From JANLSE01 sp038214135 (GTDB lineage Bacteria; Chloroflexota; Chloroflexia; Chloroflexales; Roseiflexaceae): a stretch of 64,000 bases of DNA. The DNA lies in the NCBI GenBank assembly GCA_038214135.1, contig JBBQSD010000015.1, positions 1-64,000 of the forward strand, written 5' to 3'. Positions 17,667 to 26,287 of the stretch are shown here, piece by piece. How positions within the stretch are numbered: the first letter of the stretch is position 1; every line of letters starts with the position of its first letter. The position numbers and the translations under genes were made by a program. The notes under the pieces were generated by a model. It was not told where the DNA came from and searched no databases. It saw nothing but the letters and a program-made list of their open reading frames with translations.

Positions 17667-19136
17667 ATGAACGAACTACAAATTCCAATAGTCGATTTCT
17701 CGGTGGTCCTGCAGTTGTTGATCGTCGCTGGCTGGGGTGCAGCCCTGCTGCTGATCGATCTGATCGTCATCCCGGTTGGCCAGAAGCGCTGGACTGCGTA
17801 TCTGGCAGTGGCTGGCTTGATCGCCTCAGCCGCCGCAGGCGGGCTATCGTGGAATGGCGGGCGTTCAACATTTGGCGGGATGATTGCGCTCGACAACTAT
17901 GCGATCACGTTGAACTGGATTTTTGCCCTGATCGGGGTGATTGCGATTGTGATCGCAATTGATTATCTGCCACGCCATGGGATTGAGCGTGGCGAATATT
18001 ACCCGCTCATCCTGTTTGCGACAACCGGGATGATGCTGTTGGGCCAGGGAACCGATTTGATCGTGCTCTTTTTGGGCCTAGAAATGCTCTCCCTGTGTCT
18101 GTATATTCTGGTTGGCTTTGCCTACCCGCGCCTCAGTTCGGAAGAAGCGGCCATGAAATATCTGCTGATCGGTGCCTTTGCAGCCGGTTTCCTGGTGTTC
18201 GGGATTGCGCTGCTGTATGGGGCGACTGGCAGCTCGAACCTGGCCGAGATCAATACCGCACTTGTTACTGGACAGGGCATGCAGGCCGATTCGCTCACAT
18301 TCCTGATGGCTGGCGCTGCGCTGGTGATCGTTGGGTTCGGCTATAAAATATCGATGGCTCCATTTCATATGTGGACGCCCGATGTCTATGAAGGTGCGCC
18401 AACGCCGGTCACCGCGTTTATGTCGGTTGGTGCCAAAGTAGCTGGCTTTGCCGCACTAACGCGCTTCTTGCTCTTGGCGCTGCCAACTCAACAGGCTATC
18501 TGGATGCCAATCGTTGGCGCGCTAGCTGTGGTGACGATGATTGTTGGCAATGTTTCGGCAGTCGCACAAACAAATGTCAAACGCATGCTGGCCTATTCCA
18601 GTATTGCCCAGGCTGGCTATATGCTGCTTGGAACGCTGGCCGGCAGCAATCGCGGAACCGAGGCGCTGCTGTTCTATATGCTCTCCTATGCGTTGACCAA
18701 CCTTGGCGCGTTTGCGGTGCTGATTGCTCTCGAACAAAAAGGCGAAGCAGCCTGGGATATCGCCGATTTGGCTGGGCTATGGACGCGCCGCCCGTGGTTG
18801 GCATCTGCAATGGCGATCTGTATGCTCTCACTGGCTGGCGTGCCACTCACAGCTGGGTTCTTCGCAAAGTTGTATGTCTTCTCGGCAGCTTGGGAGGCAG
18901 GCCAGGGCTTACTGGCATTCATTGGCGTCGTGACATCGGTGATCGCGGCGTTCTTCTATCTGCGGATCATCGCATACATGTTCATGCGCGACCCATCGCG
19001 TGAGACGGTGCTATCGACTGGGCCAGAACTGAATATTGGCCTCGTGTTGGCCGTGGTTGGAGTGATTATCTTTGGTTTACTACCGACCCCAGTGATCGAC
19101 ATCGTTCAGCATTCGGTGCTTGCGATCGGGAAATAA
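17667..19136 (+). CDS. nuoN: NADH-quinone oxidoreductase subunit N
   Basis: A 489-residue NuoN, third antiporter-like subunit and last gene of the operon. Seen: FLGLEMLSLCLYILVGF with the conserved glutamate, FHMWTPDVYEGAPTPVTAFM for the channel, and AYSSIAQAGYMLLG. About 14 membrane helices. A GGAG lies 11 bases before the ATG. No strong terminator follows on the plus strand; a palindrome-derived pair lies at 19161-19215. Confidence 0.96.
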   Translation: MNELQIPIVDFSVVLQLLIVAGWGAALLLIDLIVIPVGQKRWTAYLAVAGLIASAAAGGLSWNGGRSTFGGMIALDNYAITLNWIFALIGVIAIVIAIDYLPRHGIERGEYYPLILFATTGMMLLGQGTDLIVLFLGLEMLSLCLYILVGFAYPRLSSEEAAMKYLLIGAFAAGFLVFGIALLYGATGSSNLAEINTALVTGQGMQADSLTFLMAGAALVIVGFGYKISMAPFHMWTPDVYEGAPTPVTAFMSVGAKVAGFAALTRFLLLALPTQQAIWMPIVGALAVVTMIVGNVSAVAQTNVKRMLAYSSIAQAGYMLLGTLAGSNRGTEALLFYMLSYALTNLGAFAVLIALEQKGEAAWDIADLAGLWTRRPWLASAMAICMLSLAGVPLTAGFFAKLYVFSAAWEAGQGLLAFIGVVTSVIAAFFYLRIIAYMFMRDPSRETVLSTGPELNIGLVLAVVGVIIFGLLPTPVIDIVQHSVLAIGK

Positions 19137-19158
19137 CAATATATCTCAATCCGTAGAC

Positions 19159-19216
19159 TGAAGCCTGCGGCCAGAAGCGAATGATATAACCCCTTGCCAC
19201 AGTCTTCAGCCTGCGG
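19159..19216. repeat. Paired GAAGCCTGCGG half-palindromes
   Basis: TGAAGCCTGCGG and TTCAGCCTGCGG, two halves of the CCGCAGGCT-AGCCTGCGG palindrome family, lie about 40 bases apart. Complete copies are at 23395, 30038 and 42438. It separates nuoN from the terminator of the convergent lipoprotein gene. Confidence 0.55.
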
Positions 19217-19237
19217 GTGTGGTAAGGTAACACAGAA

Positions 19238-19270
19238 AAGTCGCCATTGGAATGCTTCCAATGGCGACTT
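19238..19270 (-). terminator. Intrinsic terminator of the lipoprotein gene
   Basis: A perfect 15-bp stem (AAGTCGCCATTGGAA with its complement) around a 3-base loop. On the minus strand it ends in GACTTTTCT, giving a short T-run. It lies about 40 bases after the stop of the minus-strand lipoprotein gene and could also act weakly on the nuo transcript from the other side. Confidence 0.65.
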
Positions 19271-19308
19271 CTGAATCGGAGAGGGGTGGCCGCAGGCCGG
19301 GGTGAGGT

Positions 19309-19749
19309 CTACTTCGTGCCCTTGAGCGTATATACAACAACGCCCGTGCCACCAAAGCGCGTAGCATCGATTGCGCCAACAACCAAGGCCGTGGTACCAT
19401 GTTCATAACCAAGTAGCACGACCTGATCATTCTGCAGATTGGTCATCTTCTTGACAGTAAACCAGCCCTTTGTGGTTACGAGATTATTGTAGTATGTTTG
19501 AATATCAGCGAGTGTGCTTGGGGCAGTATAGACCGTTTCCTCAAGTGTTTCGGGCTTGACCGCATCGGCTTTCATCTGCTCGGGAGCGACTTTTTTCCAT
19601 TGTGTGATGAGCGTGTCGATTTCCTTGATATTGACCGACTCGCTCACCTTGGTCGCATTGGGTGGCAGAGTGACCGTGGTATCGCCAGTGACGCCACAGG
19701 CGGATAGAGCGAATACGAGAACTGCAAGACTGAACAACGTGCGCCGCAT
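19309..19749 (-). CDS. Putative lipoprotein, unknown function
   Basis: A 146-residue protein with a lipoprotein signal peptide: MRRTLFSLAVLVFALSAC with the lipobox LSAC, so Cys18 should carry the lipid and the protein would sit on the outer face of the membrane. The mature part is small and polar, with QTYYNNLVTTKGWFTVKKM and a closing beta pattern (VVVYTLKG). No family is recognised. The frame is open 90 codons upstream, but the signal peptide fixes the start at 19749. It is divergent from rnhA, with about 30 bases between starts, so their promoters must overlap each other's coding region. Confidence 0.75.
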   Translation of the reverse strand: MRRTLFSLAVLVFALSACGVTGDTTVTLPPNATKVSESVNIKEIDTLITQWKKVAPEQMKADAVKPETLEETVYTAPSTLADIQTYYNNLVTTKGWFTVKKMTNLQNDQVVLLGYEHGTTALVVGAIDATRFGGTGVVVYTLKGTK

Positions 19750-19779
19750 TGAATGTACCTTTCCAACGAGAAAAACCAC

Positions 19780-20481
19780 ATGACAACGAGCCGTAGTGTA
19801 CCACAACTCGCTGAAATTCGGATTGTGACCGATGGAGCCTGCCGTGGCAACCCTGGGCCGGGTGGCTGGGCTGCGATTATTAGCGATGGAACAACGACCC
19901 GCGAGATTGGTGGTGGTGAGCCCCACACAACCAATAATCGCATGGAATTGCGTGCTGCCGTCGAAGCGCTTCGGCTGGTCGATCCAAACAAACCGGTTCG
20001 GATTGTGACCGACAGCCAATACCTGATCAATGGCGCAACCCGTTGGATTCGGGGTTGGCAGCGTTCAGGGTGGCTCACCAAGGAGGAGAAGCCAGTTGAA
20101 CATCGTGATCTCTGGGAGGAAATTGATCGCTTGGCTGGTTCGCGGGTAACATGGGAATATGTGCGTGGGCACGCAGGACATCCCGAAAATGAACGAGCAG
20201 ATCGCATCGCACAATCCTATGCCGATGGCCAACCAATTCCAGCACGCACGAGTGCGACTATTCCGAGCCGTGGATCGTCTAACACAACAGACACGAGTGG
20301 GCCACGCTATCTAAGCCTCGTCAACGGGCAGCTTGCGCGCCACACAACCTGGGATGCGTGCAAAATGCGGGTACATGGGGCTTCGGGGGCGCTGTACAAG
20401 AAGTGTTCCTCACGGGCGGCAGAAATTGCCACAGTAACAGGGTGGGGCCTTAATCCATCCGCTTTAGATACCCTTGCATAA
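19780..20481 (+). CDS. rnhA: Ribonuclease HI with C-terminal hybrid-binding-like domain
   Basis: A 233-residue RNase HI that cleaves the RNA strand of RNA-DNA hybrids. The catalytic residues are D18 (TDGACRGNPGPGGWA), E56 (NNRMELRA), D78 (VTDSQY) and D141, with H131 in YVRGHAGHPENERAD. After a linker of about 25 residues, residues 176-223 form a second domain, YLSLVNGQLARHTTWDACK ending in GASGALYKK. It resembles the viroplasmin/RNase H1 N-terminal hybrid-binding domain, which is normally found at the other end of the protein. An ATG 9 codons upstream is possible but overlaps the divergent gene's leader. Confidence 0.9.
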   Translation: MTTSRSVPQLAEIRIVTDGACRGNPGPGGWAAIISDGTTTREIGGGEPHTTNNRMELRAAVEALRLVDPNKPVRIVTDSQYLINGATRWIRGWQRSGWLTKEEKPVEHRDLWEEIDRLAGSRVTWEYVRGHAGHPENERADRIAQSYADGQPIPARTSATIPSRGSSNTTDTSGPRYLSLVNGQLARHTTWDACKMRVHGASGALYKKCSSRAAEIATVTGWGLNPSALDTLA

Positions 20482-20525
20482 CAAACGGATGACACGTTCG
20501 CCTGTAGAGGAGGCATTCTGATCGT

Positions 20526-21794
20526 ATGGATTCACTAACGAGAAGCCGCATTACAATTGTCTTAATCGCAAATACGCTCCTGCGGGTTGCTGGATCATCG
20601 GGCGGAATATTGATCGCTTTTTATCTGGCCAGTACTGCAAGCACCAGTGGTATGAGTGATGTTGCAATCATTGGCGTGTTGGGTATCATCCTGAATGTTG
20701 CCGAATTGATTGGCGCAGTGCCGGTTGGCCTGGCAACGGATCGCTTCTCGGCCAGATCTGTGTTGGTGGCTGGGGCGTTGCTTGGCGGCCTGGCAACGCT
20801 GATGTACTTCCTCAGCCAGGCAGTGGCAGTCTTCTTTGTTGCACGAGCCATTCAAGGGGTTGTGGCCGTAGTTGGTGGGCCGCCATTGCTGGCATTGATC
20901 ACCGAAGCAACCAAAAACTCACCACTGGCGCGTAATCGGGTGATTGGCTTCTACGAACTCTCACTGCTCTCCGGGCTTGCGCTTGGTGGCCTGGTTGGTG
21001 GGACACTCTGGGATCGATTTGGTGTGGTGGCCTTCAGCTTGTTATCGGTGTTCTATCTTGTGATCGCGGCCTTGTTCTGGTGGGGCGCCCAGATCCCCAA
21101 TCGCATGAAGAGCGAGCATCCCCTGGAAGGGCTACGCCATGCACTGGCCAACCCAACACTGCTGAAGCTCGCACCGGCCTGGTTAGCGCTGAATGCCGTG
21201 ATCGGGCTGTGGCTAACCCATATCGCCTTTCAGCTCAAAGGACCAAAGATCGATGGACAGGTGCTGAATGGGCGCTTTAGCGCAACCGAGGTCGGCTATA
21301 TTCTGCTGGTGTATGCCATTCTGTTCGCTAGTGGCGTATTGGGGTGGACATTCATGCTCGGGCGGGTTACTCGCGTGCAGACCATGCGGATCTCGATCTT
21401 TGCGCTGCTGGGAACCTGCGCTGGCCTGTATGCGCTGAATGCCTATGTCTGGCCACCAGCCATTGAGTGGCTGATCGTTGGGGTGACATCCATCTCGGTG
21501 CTGATCTCAAGTGGCTTCACACCAGCAGCATTGGCATACCTGGCCTCCTTGGCCGATGAAGGCGAGGGACGCGGATCGACCATGGGCGTGTATACGCTGC
21601 TGCTTGGGCTTGGCAATGCGATTGGGGCCGGGATCGGCGGCGTGTTGGCAAGTGGTATGGGCTTCAATGGGCTGATCGTTGGCACCCTGGGATTGGTGGT
21701 GCTGGCGCTACTCGCCGTGACCCAACTCCCCGAACATGTTGGATCAACCCAGGTACTCACACCCGATAGCCTGCCACTAACGGCGGATCACTAG
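20526..21794 (+). CDS. Major facilitator superfamily transporter
   Basis: A 422-residue protein with about 12 membrane helices and MFS loop motifs (GLATDRFSARSVLVAGALLG between helices 2 and 3). Expected to be a secondary transporter in the inner membrane; substrate unknown. GAGGAGG lies about 13 bases before the ATG. It follows rnhA by 44 bases and may share its transcript. The third-loop region carries a hydrophilic stretch (NRMKSEHPLEGLRHALANP) between the two halves as usual. Confidence 0.85.
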   Translation: MDSLTRSRITIVLIANTLLRVAGSSGGILIAFYLASTASTSGMSDVAIIGVLGIILNVAELIGAVPVGLATDRFSARSVLVAGALLGGLATLMYFLSQAVAVFFVARAIQGVVAVVGGPPLLALITEATKNSPLARNRVIGFYELSLLSGLALGGLVGGTLWDRFGVVAFSLLSVFYLVIAALFWWGAQIPNRMKSEHPLEGLRHALANPTLLKLAPAWLALNAVIGLWLTHIAFQLKGPKIDGQVLNGRFSATEVGYILLVYAILFASGVLGWTFMLGRVTRVQTMRISIFALLGTCAGLYALNAYVWPPAIEWLIVGVTSISVLISSGFTPAALAYLASLADEGEGRGSTMGVYTLLLGLGNAIGAGIGGVLASGMGFNGLIVGTLGLVVLALLAVTQLPEHVGSTQVLTPDSLPLTADH

Positions 21795-21796
21795 AC

Positions 21797-21856
21797 CAGG
21801 AGTCAGGAGTCAGAAATCAGAATGAATCTGCGAAATCTGCGAAATCTGCGGATGAA
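21797..21856. repeat. Heptamers followed by a 9-bp tandem repeat
   Basis: GGAGTCA-type heptamers (21797-21822) are followed by three copies of CTGCGAAAT/CTGCGGAT (21828-21856). It fills the gap between the transporter and holA. Confidence 0.6.
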
Positions 21857-21900
21857 TCATAATACTGCTCAACACTCACTTGCGAGGAGTATATTGCACG

Positions 21901-22848
21901 ATGATCTTCTTGCTCCACGGCCCAGATGAATATCGGCGCAGTGCGGCGTTGGCCAGATTGCGGGCAACGATTCCGCTCGATCTGCGCGATTTGAATAGCA
22001 CAACGCTCGATGGCCGTCGCCTGAAACTCGATACGCTGGTCGCTGCATGTGAGGCATTCCCGTTTATTGCCGAAAAACGGATTGTTGTTGTTGCCGATCT
22101 GCTCAAATATCAGAAGGCGGGTGCGGATCGGGATGCGCTGCGGGCGTATCTCGAACGTATTCCGCCAACCTGCGATCTGATCTTTGTGGAGAGCGAGGAA
22201 TTCGATAAGCGTAATGCGATTTTTACCTATCTGAAGAAGGCAGCTGAGGTGCAGGAATTTGCCCAGCTTGAGGCAGCCGAACTAACCCGCTGGCTGGCCG
22301 AACGTGTCCAGGAGCGCAAGGCACGCCTGGATCCACAAGCGGCGCAGCGCCTGGTTGCATTTGTTGGTGGCGATACGCGTGCGCTGGTCAATGAACTCGA
22401 AAAGTTGGCCAGCTATGTTGGGCAGGGTGGCCGCATTAGCATTCAGGTTGTTGATCTGCTGGTTCAGGATGAGCAGGAGCAAAACCTGTTTGCTTTTATC
22501 GATGAACTGAGCGCCAGGCGGCGCGGGCCAGCATTGGCCAGTGTGCGGCGATTGCTGGATGAAGGGCAGGCAGCCACCTATATCATCTTTATGGTTGCCC
22601 GCCAACTCCGTATTCTGCTCGGTGTCAAGGAATTGCTCAGCCAGCGGCTGCGCCCAGATGATATTGCAGCGAAATTAGGCCAAAAGCCATTCGTTGTGCG
22701 TAAGGCACTCGATCAGGCGCGTGGATTCACGGATGAGGAACTGGTGCGCCTGCATGATCGCGTGCTGATGCTTGATCATGCTACCAAAACAGGGCGTATG
22801 GAAGCTGAAACTGGTTTGGAACTATTGGTCGCCGAGTTTTCGGTCTGA
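21901..22848 (+). CDS. holA: DNA polymerase III subunit delta
   Basis: A 315-residue delta subunit of the clamp loader, which opens the beta sliding clamp. Characteristic segments: MIFLLHGPDEYRRSAAL, AFPFIAEKRIVVVADLL, RALVNELEKLASYVG, and FMVARQLRILLGVKELLSQ. The length fits. GGAG lies 11 bases before the ATG at 21901; an ATG or CTG codon further upstream adds seven unlikely residues. A short gap separates it from the convergent STAS remnant. Confidence 0.92.
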   Translation: MIFLLHGPDEYRRSAALARLRATIPLDLRDLNSTTLDGRRLKLDTLVAACEAFPFIAEKRIVVVADLLKYQKAGADRDALRAYLERIPPTCDLIFVESEEFDKRNAIFTYLKKAAEVQEFAQLEAAELTRWLAERVQERKARLDPQAAQRLVAFVGGDTRALVNELEKLASYVGQGGRISIQVVDLLVQDEQEQNLFAFIDELSARRRGPALASVRRLLDEGQAATYIIFMVARQLRILLGVKELLSQRLRPDDIAAKLGQKPFVVRKALDQARGFTDEELVRLHDRVLMLDHATKTGRMEAETGLELLVAEFSV

Positions 22849-22859
22849 TTTTGCCTAGC

Positions 22860-23302
22860 TCAGCCCTGGCGCAATCCATAGGCGATGCCACTCTGGAGGG
22901 TGCCACGCGTCACAATATCGCTCAGATCCACACCAAGGCTCACCAGCGTCTGCGCCACTTCTGGCCGCAATCCTGTTAGCACCACCTGTGCGCCCAGCAG
23001 TTTGACGGCTCGTGCTGCCTGGATGAGTGCATGCGCTACCTGCGTATCGACAAAATTCACGCCGGTGATGTCAATAATTGCCAGATCGGCCTGTTGGTCT
23101 TGGATGCCTGTCAGCAGGGTTTCCAATATCTGGCTCGCCCGCCGCCCGTCGATTCGGAATCATTTGTGCAGTAGCGCACGAACAAGGAAGCACCCAACTC
23201 GCGTGCACGTTCGCGTGCGCCATGCTCGATAATCGTCCAAAATGGGCCACCACCAACAAAATGGCGGGTGAAACCGATTGTCAGAGCTGTGTGGACGGTC
23301 AT
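22860..23302 (-). pseudogene. Broken sugar-binding domain plus STAS domain gene
   Basis: The minus strand first encodes an N-terminus like a LacI-type periplasmic-binding fold (TIGFTRHFVGGGPFWTIIEH...ARELGASLFVRYC, ending near 23170). The frame then shifts and a STAS domain follows (ETLLTGIQDQQADLAIID...ITGVNFVDTQVAHALIQAAR, stop at 22860). In related species a full sugar-binding domain of about 270 residues would separate these parts, so a large internal deletion plus frameshift is inferred. The STAS part alone (from a TTG at 23126, 88 residues) could still be translated. Confidence 0.65.
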
Positions 23303-23394
23303 TGTGCGTCTCCAGGCCGTCACATTACTGATCGATACGCGGAAAAGAGGGTATTCATCGCTCATCATTGTATTATACACCGATGCCAAGCACG

Positions 23395-23414
23395 CCGCAG
23401 GCTGAAGCCTGCGG
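23395..23414. repeat. CCGCAGGCT palindrome
   Basis: A perfect 20-base palindrome, CCGCAGGCT-GA-AGCCTGCGG, flanked by ATGGAAGGGCATCCAT and a second half-site near 23459. Other copies are at 30038 and 42438. It lies between the STAS remnant and the ClpC-like operon. Confidence 0.65.
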
Positions 23415-23525
23415 ATGGAAGGGCATCCATCGTTCTGCCCGATGATATTGTTACAATCCATCAGCCTGCGGGGGGTGCGCTGAAAGCTGACTCCTGACAA
23501 CACTCTAGCAAACTTTCCGATCTTG

Positions 23526-23534
23526 TGCTATACA
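23526..23534 (+). promoter_or_regulatory. Extended -10 before the ClpC-like operon
   Basis: TGCTATACA, a TGn-extended -10. Transcription near 23541 would leave a leader of about 32 bases before the ATG at 23573, which supports that start over the open frame at 23525. No clear -35. Confidence 0.4.
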
Positions 23535-23572
23535 TGGCTGCAAGTAAATCGTCTGCTGCGAGGAATGTACGC

Positions 23573-25819
23573 ATGCCATCGAGTGAGATGTTGGCACCCG
23601 GCGCGCAAGAGCTGATCAATGCGACCGCCGTGATCCAACGCCAGCACAATCAAGAACAACCAGGTATCAACCATTGGCTGTTAGTCCTGCTTGAGCGCTA
23701 TGGGCCAATGGCCGAATCGCTGACCAAAGATCTCGACACAACTGCACTTAAACGCTATCTGGGTGAGCAGATCCGCCAAGGTAATCATGGAGCGCAGCTT
23801 CCTGCCGACCATCTGACGGCCAGGGCACTGGCCCGTGCAGCAACCCGTGGCAAAACGCAGATCATGGAACGTGATATGGCTGCTGCGATCCTTGCTGCAG
23901 CAAATTATGTTGTCACAGGCCCAACAGCTTCTATTCCAACAGCACCAGTAACGTCACCAACATCAACAACACCAACAACCAATAATGCGCCAGCATCAAC
24001 CAGCAAAGCCGGGCCGGATGCTGCACCGCCACCGCCGGATTCTGCCACTACCACAACGGTTGCTGCCCAGATATTGGGAGAACCGCAACGTGCATTCCGG
24101 CCAACGCCACTGCTCGAACAGTTTGGGCGCGATCTAACCCGTGAGGCGCGTGAGGGCAAGCTCCCGCCGGTTGTCGGGCGTGAGGGCGAAGTCCAGTTGA
24201 TGCTCGAAACGCTGTGCCGGACGACCAAGCGCAATCCGGTGTTGGTTGGCCCTGCTGGTTCCGGGAAGACGGCAATTGTGGAAGGGTTGGCCCAGCGGCT
24301 TGTTCGTGGTGAGGTGCCAGAAACATTGCGTGGCTCGCGCCTGTTTGCCCTACAACCATCAACGCTCGTTGCTGGCGCTGGAATGGTCGGTGAGCTTGAG
24401 AAGCGCATGAAAGGGCTGCTCAGTGAGGCCAGCCAGGATGGCCTGCTGCTGTTTATCGATGAGGTTCATTCAATTATTGGGGCTGGCGGTGCGCCCGGTT
24501 CCTCGGACATGGCCAGCTTGCTGAAGCCAACCCTGGCGCGCGGTGAGATAGCCTGTATCGCGGCAACCACCGATGATGAATATCGGCGGTTTATCGAACA
24601 GGATGCAGCACTTGAGCGGCGCTTCCAGCCCATTCGCATCCAGGAGATGACTCCCGATCAGGCGTTTGAGGTGCTTGTTGCACTCCGCGATACTTTGGCC
24701 GCACGGCGTGGCGTGCAGGTTGATAATGCCATTCTACGCTGGCTGATCGAATTTGCCCAACGCTATCTGCGTAATCGCCACTTCCCCGATAAAGCCGTCG
24801 ATCTGCTGGAGCAGTGTGTGGCCTATGCGATCACCCAGGGCAAACGTGTGGTTGAATTAGCCGAAGCAGAGGTGGTCGCCCAGCGCTTGATCGGCATGCC
24901 GCTTGCCATTGAGCAGCAACTCACGCCATTGCGAGCCCAACTGGCCGAACAAGCCCTGCTTGACGATGATAATATTGCTACGTTAATTGGGCGCTTGGAA
25001 GTAACTCTGCGCGGCCTCGATCTGCGCTCATCACGGCCAAATGCCATGATTTTATTGCTTGATCAGGCAGCAGCAGCGAGCGAGGCACTGGCCAGTGTGA
25101 TTGCCGAGAATCTGTTCGGAGCCAGTGATCGGGTCATTACGATTGATTGTAGCCGCTTTGTTCACCCTGCCGATGTGACCATGCTGCTTGGTGCGCCGCC
25201 CGGATATATTGGCTATAGCGATAGCCTGCCGCTGCATCGGCTCATCCAGATGCCGTGGTCGGTGTTACGCTGTGAGCATATCGAGGGATGCCATCCGCAG
25301 GTGCTGGCAGTATTGCTGCAAGCCCTGGCTGCTGGTGTGCTGACTGATGCGCGTGGCAAGCGTATCTATCTCAGCGATACCATCGTTATCCTCACGGCCA
25401 GTGTGAATATCGAGGAGCATCGATCAATTGGCTTCCGGCAGGCCGAAACAGCACAGCGCAGTGATACACGCCGGGCTGCGGCTGCGGCATTGGGCGATGA
25501 TATTGCAGGCTTGGCCGATCTGATCTGTGCAACACTACCGATTCTTGATGCAGCCCAACGCCACTTCCTTGGCCGATTACTTGCCGATCTGGCGGAGCGC
25601 TATCGATCACAGGGCCTGATCATTCATTGGGATATCAGCCTGATCGATTGGCTTTCCAAACAGCAGGATAGCAGCGCCAGCCAGCTCGATTGGGAGCGGC
25701 TGATTGATGAGCAGGTCAACTCTCAGCTTATTCATGATCTGCCGCCGATTGGCGAACACCGTGAACTTACCGTCCGCTTTCTCGATGGAACCGTCCAGAA
25801 AACACCGTACGAAGCATGA
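23573..25819 (+). CDS. ClpC/ClpA-like AAA+ protein with degenerate second ATPase
   Basis: A 748-residue Hsp100-type protein. Residues 1-112 form a Clp N-domain (LINATAVIQRQHNQEQPGIN). A Thr/Pro/Ala linker (113-162) leads to the first AAA+ domain with Walker A GPAGSGKT (226-233), Walker B LLLFIDE (291-297) and RRFQPI as arginine region. The second domain keeps landmarks such as GAPPGYIGY but has AAAASEA where the second Walker A should be, and RCEHIEGCHP instead of the DEIEKAHP Walker B. It should therefore hydrolyse ATP only in ring one. GAGGAA lies 8 bases before the ATG. First gene of a tight three-gene operon. Confidence 0.85.
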   Translation: MPSSEMLAPGAQELINATAVIQRQHNQEQPGINHWLLVLLERYGPMAESLTKDLDTTALKRYLGEQIRQGNHGAQLPADHLTARALARAATRGKTQIMERDMAAAILAAANYVVTGPTASIPTAPVTSPTSTTPTTNNAPASTSKAGPDAAPPPPDSATTTTVAAQILGEPQRAFRPTPLLEQFGRDLTREAREGKLPPVVGREGEVQLMLETLCRTTKRNPVLVGPAGSGKTAIVEGLAQRLVRGEVPETLRGSRLFALQPSTLVAGAGMVGELEKRMKGLLSEASQDGLLLFIDEVHSIIGAGGAPGSSDMASLLKPTLARGEIACIAATTDDEYRRFIEQDAALERRFQPIRIQEMTPDQAFEVLVALRDTLAARRGVQVDNAILRWLIEFAQRYLRNRHFPDKAVDLLEQCVAYAITQGKRVVELAEAEVVAQRLIGMPLAIEQQLTPLRAQLAEQALLDDDNIATLIGRLEVTLRGLDLRSSRPNAMILLLDQAAAASEALASVIAENLFGASDRVITIDCSRFVHPADVTMLLGAPPGYIGYSDSLPLHRLIQMPWSVLRCEHIEGCHPQVLAVLLQALAAGVLTDARGKRIYLSDTIVILTASVNIEEHRSIGFRQAETAQRSDTRRAAAAALGDDIAGLADLICATLPILDAAQRHFLGRLLADLAERYRSQGLIIHWDISLIDWLSKQQDSSASQLDWERLIDEQVNSQLIHDLPPIGEHRELTVRFLDGTVQKTPYEA

Positions 25820-25840
25820 ATCCACCCAAAGGAGGCACCC

Positions 25841-26278
25841 GTGGAGTTCAGTAACGACGCACAGAAGCAGGCCTACGAGAACACCAAGACATGGATGATG
25901 GAACTGTTCGGTGAGATGTCAAAGGCTCATGCCGACGCCCCGACGTTTAGCGTGTGGATGGGTTCGGCACTCACATACGTGAATGTGTATTCCTGGGGTG
26001 ATGATAAAGCAACGATCCAGAGCTTCTCCTGGGTGGTGACGGGCGCGGAACTTGTGCCGGATCTCATGCAATTTCTGTTGCAGGAGAACAATACCATGCG
26101 CTTCGGAGCCTTTGGCATGGACCAGGAGAACGATATCTTCTTCAAGCACTCGATTGCGGGCCTGACTGCCGATAAAGCCACATTGAAGGCGGTCATCATG
26201 GCTGTGGCAAACACCGCCGATGAATACGACGACAAGATCACCTCGCGCTGGGGTGGCCGCCGCGCAACTGATCGCTAA
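25841..26278 (+). CDS. YbjN-like small protein
   Basis: A 145-residue acidic protein resembling the YbjN / type III secretion chaperone-like fold: VNVYSWGDDKATIQSFSWVV, LVPDLMQFLLQENNTMRFGA, FFKHSIAGL and a C-terminal helix with VANTADEYDDKI. Proteins of this fold bind partners as chaperone-like dimers, and placement after an unfoldase-like protein would suit that, though this is inference. The start is a GTG with a near-perfect AAAGGAGG 7 bases before it, 21 bases after the ClpC-like stop. Confidence 0.65.
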   Translation: MEFSNDAQKQAYENTKTWMMELFGEMSKAHADAPTFSVWMGSALTYVNVYSWGDDKATIQSFSWVVTGAELVPDLMQFLLQENNTMRFGAFGMDQENDIFFKHSIAGLTADKATLKAVIMAVANTADEYDDKITSRWGGRRATDR

Positions 26279-26287
26279 TAGGAATCT

